NCBI GenBank assembly: GCA_903906325.1
Contig: CAIVJV010000306.1
Span: 1-8,419, forward strand
From: an uncultured Gemmatimonadota bacterium
GTDB lineage: Bacteria; Gemmatimonadota; Gemmatimonadetes; Gemmatimonadales; Gemmatimonadaceae
Length of the DNA stretch: 8,419 nt
Reading direction: 5' to 3'
Below the pieces are notes generated by a model. It was not told the DNA's origin. It worked only from the letters and a program-made list of their open reading frames with translations, and searched no databases. Positions 1 to 5,628 of the stretch are shown here, in pieces. A program made the translations under genes and the position numbers. The stretch's first letter is position 1; each line of letters opens with the position of its first letter.

Positions 1-417
1 CCGGGTGATCGCCTGGTACGAGTGGTCTTGGCCGACGATCGTGATGTCGGTGCCATGGAGCGTGGTCACCACCGGGAGGACCCGGCCCTGCTCCCGCAGC
101 ATCTCCTTGGCGATCCATGCGCTCGTCGCATGGGGGATGGCATAGTGCACATGCAGGAGATCGAGCCCATGCGCCAGGACCACGTCGTGCATCCGGACCG
201 CGAGGGCGAGATCGTACGGCGGATACTCGAAGAGGGGATAGTTCCCTATGCTGACCTCGTGGAAGTAGACGCGCGGGAGGAAGTGCGGGAGTCGGAACGG
301 ATGCTCATACGAGATGAAGTGCACCTCGTGCCCACGCGCCGCGAGCGCGATCCCGAGCTCCGTCGCGACGGCGCCCGATCCTCCGTAGGTCGGATAGCAT
401 GTGATCCCGATCTTCAT
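1..417 (-). CDS. bshA: N-acetyl-alpha-D-glucosaminyl L-malate synthase BshA, N-terminal part
   Basis: This is the first 139 residues of a GT4 glycosyltransferase, cut by the left edge of the window. BshA joins UDP-GlcNAc to L-malate, the first step of bacillithiol synthesis in the cytoplasm. The family signature is clear: the start MKIGITCYPTYGGSG (glycine-rich loop of the GT-B fold), then ATELG, HVHYAIPHA near residue 82 and TTLHGTDIT near residue 120. The full protein is usually about 380 residues, so about two thirds lies outside. The ATG overlaps the miaA stop as ATGA (4 bases). A consensus AGGAGG Shine-Dalgarno at 428-433, inside the end of miaA, sits 10 bases upstream and fixes the start. 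It is the last gene seen in the scpA run. Other GT4 enzymes are less likely because the N-terminal motif is close to the BshA type. Confidence 0.9.
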   Translation of the reverse strand, partial: MKIGITCYPTYGGSGAVATELGIALAARGHEVHFISYEHPFRLPHFLPRVYFHEVSIGNYPLFEYPPYDLALAVRMHDVVLAHGLDLLHVHYAIPHATSAWIAKEMLREQGRVLPVVTTLHGTDITIVGQDHSYQAITR

Positions 418-1322
418 GACCTCTCCCCCTCCTCGAACCAACGTTCAGCCTGCGTGGCGGCGCCGGGCGCGGTCGGATCGAGTCGCAGGACCCGCTCCGC
501 GGCGCCGAGTTGATGTCGAAACCACGTCCGTTGCCGCTTGGCGTACTGCCGCGTGGCGATGAGGACCGCCTCGCGGGTCGCCTCCGGCGTGCGCCGCCCC
601 TCCACCATCTCTCGAACCTCCCGATAGCCACAGGCGTTCCATGCCGGTGCCTCCGCCGGCACCCCCTGCCTGAGCGCGCGCACCTCCTCCGCCCACCCCG
701 CCGCGCACATCGCATCGATCCGAGCGGCGAGACGGGCGTGGAGCGCGGGGCCGGGATCGACGATCAGCCAGTGCGCACGATCGACCGGGCGCCGCGGCGG
801 CGCACGGAAGCCCTCGGTGAGGCGCGTGCCGGTGAGCAACGCCACCTCGACCGCCCGGAGGAGCTGCGTGCGCCCCAAGGCCGCGCGCGCGGGATCGAGC
901 ACCGCCACCCACCGCCGAAGCTGCGCGGTCTCGAGGGTCGCGAGCGCTGACGCGAGGGACGCGCGGCGCTGGGGATCGAGCGGTGGCTGTGGGGCCAGCG
1001 GCTGCACCAGCGCCTTGAGCCAGAGCCCCGTCCCACCGCAGACGATCACCGGCTGTCCACGGGCGCGCGCCGAGGCGATCCACCCCTCCGCGGCCTCGGC
1101 CCAGCGCGCGGCGGACCATCGCTCCATCGGGTCGGCGATGTCGATCCCCGCATGGGGGACGCGCTGCCGCTCCTCTGGTGTCGGCTTCGCGGTCCCGATG
1201 TCGAACCCCCGGTAGATCTGCCGGGAATCGGCCGAGAGAATCAGGGCGTGATGGCGCTCGGCGAGTCGCATCGCGAGCGCCGACTTCCCCGCCCCGGTCG
1301 GTCCCGCGATGATGTGCAACAT
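414..1322 (-). CDS. miaA: tRNA dimethylallyltransferase MiaA
   Basis: MiaA transfers a dimethylallyl group from DMAPP to N6 of A37 in tRNAs that read codons beginning with U; MiaB-type enzymes often modify the product further. The 302 residues match the family length. Visible motifs in order: P-loop GPTGAGKS (7-14), DSRQIYRG (32-39, with the catalytic Asp), GTAKP (43-47), a DPxExxSAA-like segment (64-72), GGTGLW (96-101), the RTQLLRAVEV helix (151-160), NACGYREV (229-236) and the tRNA-binding RQYAKRQRTWFR (258-269). Two usual Tyr positions are Trp here (WSAA and GLW), a conservative change. The ATG lies 10 bases after the mutL stop with no clear Shine-Dalgarno, so translation probably depends on coupling to mutL. 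The stop overlaps the bshA start. mutL-miaA adjacency is common in many bacteria. Confidence 0.96.
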   Translation of the reverse strand: MLHIIAGPTGAGKSALAMRLAERHHALILSADSRQIYRGFDIGTAKPTPEERQRVPHAGIDIADPMERWSAARWAEAAEGWIASARARGQPVIVCGGTGLWLKALVQPLAPQPPLDPQRRASLASALATLETAQLRRWVAVLDPARAALGRTQLLRAVEVALLTGTRLTEGFRAPPRRPVDRAHWLIVDPGPALHARLAARIDAMCAAGWAEEVRALRQGVPAEAPAWNACGYREVREMVEGRRTPEATREAVLIATRQYAKRQRTWFRHQLGAAERVLRLDPTAPGAATQAERWFEEGERS

Positions 1323-1332
1323 CGCCGTCGGC

Positions 1333-3129
1333 TCAGGCGCGTCCGAAGCGCCGATCCACCTCGTCCCAGGTGAGCTGGAGGATCGTCGCCCGCCCGTGGA
1401 CGTCGTGTGCGGGCAGGGTGGTCTCGGCGAGCGCCGCGAAGAGGGCGCGCATCTCCTCGGGCGCGAGGAGGTCTCCCGCCTTCACCGCCGCCTTGCACGC
1501 CACGGTCGCCGCGAGGCGCTCGTGCCGCGCGATCGTCGCGGGCAGGCGGTCCCCGGTGAGCGCGGCGAGGGTCTCGCGCAGGCAGCGCTCCGCATCGAAC
1601 CGCGGATGGGGATTCGGCACCGCGTGCACCACGACGCTGTGGCCCCCGAACGCCTCCATCTCGAACCCGAGCCCACGGAAGAGGTCGTGATGCGCCTCGA
1701 CGACCTCCGCCTCCGACGGGGAGAGATGCAGCGTGAGTGGGAAGAGCAACCGCTGCGCCGGGGCGTCGCCGCGCTCGAGGCCCCCCATGAAGCGCTCGTA
1801 CAACACGCGCTCATGCGCCGAGTGCTGATCGATCAACACGAGGGCATCGCCGCGCTCGAAGGCAAGGTAGGTGCGATGGAACTGGATGAGCGGCGGGATG
1901 ACGAGATCGGAGGCGGCGGTGGGGGCCTCCGGCGTCGCTGCGTCGCCTGCCGCCCGGTCGACGGTCGGCGTGTCGTCCCCGCCTCCCGCGAACAGCGGGG
2001 CGGGATCAGCCGGCGCCGGCTGCCGGAGCGTCTCCACCGGGAGCGGGGTACCGAACAGGGCCTGCGAGATCGCCGGCCGCGGCGCCACGCCCACCGAGGC
2101 GATCGCCTCCTCCGTCCCGAGGGCCCGACGGACCGCACGCTCCACCGCGCGCTCGACGGTCCACCGATCGACGAAGCGCACCTCCGCCTTCGCGGGATGC
2201 ACGTTCACGTCGACCTCACGTCCCGGCAGAGTCACCTCGAGGATGAGGGTGGGCCTGGTGCCGGCGGGGATCGTGGACTTGTACGCCGCCTCGGCCGCGC
2301 GGACGAGCCCGGGGTCGCGGATGACGCGGCCATTGACGAGGAGCAGGACCCGACGGCTCGTCGCGCCCACGTCGCTCGGACGCTCCACGAGCCCCGCGAC
2401 GTGGATCGCGCCCTGCACGTCGTCGACGGCGATCAGCCGCTCGGCGATCTCCCCACCCCAGAGCGGGGCGAGCCGCGCCCGCAGCGAGGGAGCGGCGGGG
2501 AGTTGCCACTGTTCCGTCGCGTCATGCACCAGCCGCAGACGCACGTCGCGGCGCACGAGAGCGAGCGTGGCCATGAGGTCGGCGATGGCGCGCCATTCAC
2601 TCCGTGCCCCGCGCAGGAATTTCTGGCGAGCGGGGGTGTTGTAGAAGAGCGACTCGACGGAGACGGTGGTCCCCCGACGCCGTGCGATCGGCGTCACGCC
2701 GTGCAGCGTACCGCCCGAGACGGCGACAGCGACCCCCGCGCCATCCTCGGTGGCCGTCTCGATGCGGAGGTGCGCGACCGACCCGATCGCGGGGAGGGCC
2801 TCTCCCCGGAAGCCGAAGCTCCCGACGCCGACGAGATCCTCCGCATCGCGGATCTTGCTCGTGGCGTGCCGTGCGATCGCGAGTCGGGCATCCGCCTCCG
2901 GCATCCCGTGGCCGTCATCGCTGACGCGGATGAGGGCCCGTCCGCCCTCGCGGACCTCGACGTCGATCGCGGTCGCGCCGGCATCGAGGGCATTCTCGAC
3001 AAGTTCCTTGACCACCGACGCCGGGCGCTCCACCACCTCGCCGGCCGCGATGCGATCGGCGACATCGGCAGGGAGGATCGCCACCTGCGCCCGAGGCGCC
3101 GTCCCCGGCGCGGTCACCGGCGCGGTCAC
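1333..3129 (-). CDS. mutL: DNA mismatch repair protein MutL
   Basis: MutL couples MutS mismatch recognition to strand removal. The 598 residues form an N-terminal GHKL ATPase (about 14-345), a Pro/Ala-rich linker (about 346-408) and a C-terminal dimerisation domain (about 409-598). ATPase motifs are intact: ELVENALDAG (42-51, catalytic Glu45 and Mg-binding Asn46), DDGHG (71-75), GFRGEAL (106-112) and NVHPAK (309-314). The C-terminal domain has an endonuclease-type motif, DQHSAHERVLYE (434-445), and ACKAAVKAGD (544-553), so this resembles nicking MutL of bacteria without MutH. However, the last metal-site motif, usually CPHGRP, reads DVHGRA (576-581). The start is GTG at 3129: GGAG at 3137-3140 is 7 bases upstream and the codon overlaps the rluB stop (GTGA). 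A second in-frame GTG at 3117 is a poorer choice. Confidence 0.96.
   Translation of the reverse strand: MTAPVTAPGTAPRAQVAILPADVADRIAAGEVVERPASVVKELVENALDAGATAIDVEVREGGRALIRVSDDGHGMPEADARLAIARHATSKIRDAEDLVGVGSFGFRGEALPAIGSVAHLRIETATEDGAGVAVAVSGGTLHGVTPIARRRGTTVSVESLFYNTPARQKFLRGARSEWRAIADLMATLALVRRDVRLRLVHDATEQWQLPAAPSLRARLAPLWGGEIAERLIAVDDVQGAIHVAGLVERPSDVGATSRRVLLLVNGRVIRDPGLVRAAEAAYKSTIPAGTRPTLILEVTLPGREVDVNVHPAKAEVRFVDRWTVERAVERAVRRALGTEEAIASVGVAPRPAISQALFGTPLPVETLRQPAPADPAPLFAGGGDDTPTVDRAAGDAATPEAPTAASDLVIPPLIQFHRTYLAFERGDALVLIDQHSAHERVLYERFMGGLERGDAPAQRLLFPLTLHLSPSEAEVVEAHHDLFRGLGFEMEAFGGHSVVVHAVPNPHPRFDAERCLRETLAALTGDRLPATIARHERLAATVACKAAVKAGDLLAPEEMRALFAALAETTLPAHDVHGRATILQLTWDEVDRRFGRA
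3106..3129 (-). repeat. two tandem 12-bp repeats at the mutL start
   Basis: The unit cggcgcggtcac (plus strand) occurs at 3106-3117 and again at 3118-3129 without a gap. On the coding strand each copy begins with GTG and encodes (V/M)TAP, so MutL starts with two copies of this tetrapeptide plus a related GTAP. The copies lie before the first conserved MutL residues, so gain or loss of a unit would keep the frame and move the start by four codons. Confidence 0.85.
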
Positions 3130-3872
3130 CGACGCGCTCCGGAGGCGCCCCTCGGTCCGATCGCCTGGAGGAGCGCGAGTTCCTTCGGCGTGAGCGCGCG
3201 CACCGCACCCGCGGCGAGCCCTCCGAGCCGGACCGGGCCGAACGAGAGGCGCACCAGCCGGAGGACCTCGAGTCCCACCGCCTCACAGAGCCGCCGGACC
3301 TCCCGATGGCGCCCCTCACGGATCGTCAGGGTGAGTTCCCACGCGCGACTCTGCTCGCTCTCGGTGACCGCGACCTGCTCGGGGTGGACCGGCCCATCGT
3401 CGAGTTCGACGCCTGCGCGGAGTGCCGCCGCGGCGGCCTTCACCGGCCCCCGGACCGTCGCCACGTAGGTGCGCTCGACGCCGGCACTCGGGTGCGTGAG
3501 CCGATGCGCCGCCTCGCCATCGGTGGTGAGGAGGAGCACACCCTCGGTCATGTAGTCGAGCCGACCCACATAGGTGAGTCCGGGGTGTGGCGGGACGAGA
3601 TCGAAGACCGTACGACGCCCGTCAGGGTCGTGCGCGGTGGTGAGCACCCCGGCCGGCTTATGGAGCACGATCCACGTCGTCGCCTTCGGCATCGCGATCC
3701 GGCGCCCATCCACGGTGATCACGTCGCGCGCGGGATCGACCGACTGCCCCGTGGTCGCGACCGCGTCGTTGACGCGGACCCGTCCCGCGGTCACCAACTC
3801 CTCCGCCTTCCGACGCGATGCGACCCCCGCCCGCGCGAGGGCGCGGTGGATGCGCATCACCTCGTCGGTCAT
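3126..3872 (-). CDS. rluB: RsuA/RluB-family rRNA pseudouridine synthase
   Basis: This enzyme converts a uridine of ribosomal RNA to pseudouridine; RluB of E. coli acts on 23S rRNA U2605. An N-terminal S4 RNA-binding domain covers about residues 7-55 (RIHRALARAGVASRRKAEEL then GRVRVN). The catalytic domain follows, with LHKPAGVLTT (70-79), DPDGRRTVFDLV (82-93), GRLDYMTEG (103-111, catalytic Asp106), RLTHPS (124-129), TYVATVRG (135-142) and REGRHREVRRLCEAVG (185-200). The 248 residues fit RluB/RsuA. DPDGRRTVFDL is the RluB-like pattern, but the exact target is inferred. The ATG overlaps the scpB stop as ATGA; a downstream ATG (Met6, 3857) also fits the family and cannot be excluded. The stop overlaps the mutL GTG. 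scpA-scpB-rluB order is common in diverse bacteria, which supports the call. Confidence 0.93.
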   Translation of the reverse strand: MTDEVMRIHRALARAGVASRRKAEELVTAGRVRVNDAVATTGQSVDPARDVITVDGRRIAMPKATTWIVLHKPAGVLTTAHDPDGRRTVFDLVPPHPGLTYVGRLDYMTEGVLLLTTDGEAAHRLTHPSAGVERTYVATVRGPVKAAAAALRAGVELDDGPVHPEQVAVTESEQSRAWELTLTIREGRHREVRRLCEAVGLEVLRLVRLSFGPVRLGGLAAGAVRALTPKELALLQAIGPRGASGARR

Positions 3873-4501
3873 GCGGTGGGGGCGGGCTCCACCGCGTCAG
3901 GGTCCGCCGCCTCCGGCGCGGGCGCGGCGGCCGCGGGCGGCGTCTCGACCGCGGTGTGACCCGCGGGCAGGCCGGACCGACGCAGCGCGATCTCCAACTC
4001 GTCCACGCGCGGGAGCTCCTCGAGATGCCGGAGCCCGAACTGCTCGAGGAACATCGCGGTGGTCCCGTAGAGCAAGGGACGTCCGAGCCCCTCGGCGCGC
4101 CCGACCACATCGATCAACCCGCGCTCGTGGAGCGACTTGATGATCGCGCCGACATCGACCCCACGGATCTCCGCGACCTCGGCCCGACCGATCGGCTGCC
4201 GGTAGGCGATGATCGCCAGCGTCTCGAGGGCCGCGGCGGAGAGCCGCTGGGGCCGGACCGCCATCTGTGCGCGTTCGATCGCCTCGGTGTACTCGGGACG
4301 GGTCAGGATCTGCCAGCCCTCGCCGACGGCGACGAGCGCGACCCCATGCCCGTCCACGTCGTAGTGCTCCCGCAACTCCTCGAGCGCCGCCTGCACCGCG
4401 GCGGGCGAGGCCTCTGGGTCGAGCGCCGCGAGCTCCTCCCCCGGGATGGGGCGAGGGCTCGCGAAGAGCGCGGCCTCAAGCAGCTTGGCCAGCGAGTTCA
4501 C
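3869..4501 (-). CDS. scpB: segregation and condensation protein ScpB
   Basis: ScpB is the winged-helix kite subunit that, as a dimer with ScpA, bridges the SMC ATPase in the bacterial condensin complex on the nucleoid. The 210 residues contain the family start LAKLLEAALFAS (4-15), the hallmark SAAALETLAIIAYRQPIGRAEV (88-109), EIRGVDVGAIIKSLHERGLI (111-130), GRPLLYGTT (140-148) and FLEQFGLRHLEELP (151-164). After about residue 180 comes an Ala/Pro/Glu-rich tail with no fold visible. The start is GTG: GGAG at 4509-4512 lies 7 bases upstream, and the next residues match the family N terminus. This makes a 26-base overlap with the end of scpA, so the two subunits are probably made together in fixed ratio. 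Confidence 0.95.
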   Translation of the reverse strand: MNSLAKLLEAALFASPRPIPGEELAALDPEASPAAVQAALEELREHYDVDGHGVALVAVGEGWQILTRPEYTEAIERAQMAVRPQRLSAAALETLAIIAYRQPIGRAEVAEIRGVDVGAIIKSLHERGLIDVVGRAEGLGRPLLYGTTAMFLEQFGLRHLEELPRVDELEIALRRSGLPAGHTAVETPPAAAAPAPEAADPDAVEPAPTA

Positions 4502-5210
4502 GTCGGATCTCCACGTCGGCGAATGGCCGGGGTTGGGTCAGATGGAGCTCGCTGCGTTTGGCGAGCTCGAGGAGAGCGAGGAGGCCGGAGAGCACCTCCC
4601 ACGGTTCAGCGTCGTCGCGCACCACATCGCGCCACCGGGCGTGCTCGCGCAGCGCCAGCAGCGCGCGGACCACCCCGATCGCGCCGTCGACATCCAGGGC
4701 GCGCGGGACCACCTCGTGCACGGTCGGACGCTTCGCGGTGCGCAACACCCGATCCACCGCCACGAGGAGGTCGGTCAGCGAGAGGGCGAGCGGGGCCGGC
4801 GGCGGGGCGGCCGCCTGCTGCACGAAGGTGCGACCGAAGCGATTGCGTCGGTCGTCGCCGAGACGCTCCAACACATCGACGACCTCCCGCATCTGTTGAT
4901 ACTCGAGCAACCGGCGGACCAACTCGGCGCGCGGATCCTCCCACCCTTCGTCCCCTTCCTTCCGCGGGAGGAGCATCTGGGCCTTGATGCGGATGAGCCG
5001 CGCGGCCATCTCCAGATATTCCGCGGCCTCGTTGAGCTTCAGCGCGTGCATGCGCTCGACGAACTGCTGGCAGACGCGGGCGACCGGGATATCGTAGACA
5101 TCGAGCTGCTCGTCGCGGATCAGCGAGAGGAGGAGGTCGAGCGGGCCGTTGAAGCCGTCGACATCGACGACGAACGCGCCCTCCGAGGGCGCCAGCGCGG
5201 GTGCGGTCAC
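4476..5210 (-). CDS. scpA: segregation and condensation protein ScpA (kleisin)
   Basis: ScpA is the kleisin that closes the SMC ring with ScpB and drives chromosome compaction and segregation. The 244 residues match the family. Visible parts: DGFNGPLDLLLSLIRDEQLDVYDIPVA (about 18-44, the N-terminal helical domain that binds the SMC neck), the EAAEYLEMAARLIRIKAQMLLP helix (61-82), a middle region binding ScpB with ELVRRLLEYQQMREV, an Ala/Pro linker (133-140), and a C-terminal winged helix ending LLALLELAKRSELHLTQPRPFADVEI (210-235), which binds the SMC head. The start is GTG with no Shine-Dalgarno; a promoter ends 6 bases upstream, so the message is probably leaderless. It is the first gene of the minus-strand run. 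The first eleven or so residues are low-complexity and not conserved in the family. Confidence 0.95.
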   Translation of the reverse strand: MTAPALAPSEGAFVVDVDGFNGPLDLLLSLIRDEQLDVYDIPVARVCQQFVERMHALKLNEAAEYLEMAARLIRIKAQMLLPRKEGDEGWEDPRAELVRRLLEYQQMREVVDVLERLGDDRRNRFGRTFVQQAAAPPPAPLALSLTDLLVAVDRVLRTAKRPTVHEVVPRALDVDGAIGVVRALLALREHARWRDVVRDDAEPWEVLSGLLALLELAKRSELHLTQPRPFADVEIRRELAGQAA

Positions 5211-5216
5211 CGCGGG

Positions 5217-5245
5217 AAGGTAGGCCCCTCCCGCGGCAGAGTCAA
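5217..5245 (-). promoter_or_regulatory. sigma70-type promoter of the scpA operon
   Basis: On the minus strand a TTGACT -35 element (5245-5240) is followed after exactly 17 bases by TACCTT (5222-5217) as -10. Only six bases (CCCGCG) separate the -10 from the scpA GTG at 5210. Transcription normally starts about 7 bases after the -10, which falls on or next to the G of GTG. The good -35, ideal spacing and position in the only intergenic gap make this convincing; activity is inferred. Confidence 0.75.
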
Positions 5246-5259
5246 AGCGGCGCCCGCCC

Positions 5260-5288
5260 TTGACGTAACCCCTTGCCGAGCCTACGCT
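5260..5288 (+). promoter_or_regulatory. sigma70-type promoter of rpsT
   Basis: TTGACG (-35, 5260-5265) is followed after 17 bases by TACGCT (-10, 5283-5288). The predicted start point is about 5295, giving a leader of roughly 50 bases before the rpsT GTG. The -35 is five sixths of the consensus and the -10 keeps TA...T. It points away from the scpA promoter, with only 14 bases between the two -35 elements. Confidence 0.75.
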
Positions 5289-5297
5289 TCAGGGCTA

Positions 5298-5318
5298 CGG
5301 CGCCGAGGGTCGGTGCCG
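5298..5318 (+). promoter_or_regulatory. stem-loop at the 5' end of the rpsT leader
   Basis: CGGCGCCGA (5298-5306) pairs with TCGGTGCCG (5310-5318) to give a 9-bp stem with one G-U pair and a GGG loop. It starts within a few bases of the predicted transcription start, so the mRNA would begin with a hairpin. No T-run follows, so it is not a typical terminator. A role in mRNA stability or in S20 autoregulation is possible but not shown. Confidence 0.5.
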
Positions 5319-5331
5319 CGAACTTCCCTCT

Positions 5332-5335
5332 GGAG
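5332..5335 (+). promoter_or_regulatory. Shine-Dalgarno of rpsT
   Basis: GGAG, followed by a run of GA, lies 9 bases before the GTG at 5345. It selects that GTG over the in-frame GTG at 5339, which would be only 3 bases from GGAG, and over longer upstream starts. Confidence 0.7.
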
Positions 5336-5344
5336 AGAGTGTCC

Positions 5345-5578
5345 GTGCCGAGAATCGCGTCCGCGAAGAAGAACATGCGCAAGTCCAAGGCGGCGACCGC
5401 ACGCAACCGGTCGCAGCGGGCCGCGCTGCGGACGGCCCTCAAGGCGGCGAAGGACCCCGCCGCGACCCCGACGGCGAAGCGGAAGGCGACGCAGCTCCTC
5501 GACCGCGCTGCGCGGAAGGGGCTCGTCCACCGCAACACCGCCGCGCGTCAGAAGTCGTCGATCGCCAAGGCGAAGTAG
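5345..5578 (+). CDS. rpsT: 30S ribosomal protein bS20
   Basis: bS20 is a small basic protein that binds 16S rRNA early in assembly of the 30S subunit. The 77 residues, extremely rich in Lys, Arg and Ala, follow the family pattern: SAKKNMRKSK (6-15), ARNRSQRAALRTALKAA (19-35) and the C-terminal helix AARKGLVHRNTAARQKSSIAK (55-75). Translation from GTG gives MPRIASAKK, equivalent to the usual MANIKSAKK start. It is a single gene with its own promoter, leader and terminator, divergent from scpA and convergent with the barrel-protein gene. In E. coli bS20 represses its own translation; whether this holds here is unknown. The adjacent in-frame GTG at 5339 would add only two residues. Confidence 0.96.
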   Translation: MPRIASAKKNMRKSKAATARNRSQRAALRTALKAAKDPAATPTAKRKATQLLDRAARKGLVHRNTAARQKSSIAKAK

Positions 5579-5598
5579 GTCGCCCCGGTCGTCCCTGA

Positions 5599-5628
5599 GG
5601 CGCCGCTGCCCTATCGGGCGGCGGCGCC
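5599..5628 (+). terminator. hairpin terminator after rpsT, shared with the convergent gene
   Basis: GGCGCCGCTGCCC (5599-5611) pairs with GGGCGGCGGCGCC (5616-5628) over 13 bp, with one G-T wobble and a TATC loop. It begins 20 bases after the rpsT stop and is followed by TTCGTCTTCC, a pyrimidine tract with a weak T-run. The minus-strand gene ends inside it: its TAG stop is at 5613-5611, in the loop and its closing base. On the minus strand no T-run follows, so termination there is less certain. Confidence 0.7.

Noticed and set aside
22..513. 163-codon plus-strand frame opposite bshA
   Set aside because: Antisense to a clear BshA N terminus; Arg/His/Asp-rich with no motif.
1309..3468. 719-codon open frame on the plus strand, antisense to mutL and rluB
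   Set aside because: It mirrors the codon-position bias of two certain genes in GC-rich DNA. The translation is rich in Arg, His, Asp and Pro with no fold or motif.
3818..4987. 389-codon plus-strand frame opposite scpB and scpA
   Set aside because: Antisense shadow of well-recognised genes; low-complexity Arg/Pro translation.
5273..5344. Longer rpsT start (TTG at 5273)
   Set aside because: It begins upstream of the -10 element, so it would not be in the mRNA, and the added residues are absent from the bS20 family.
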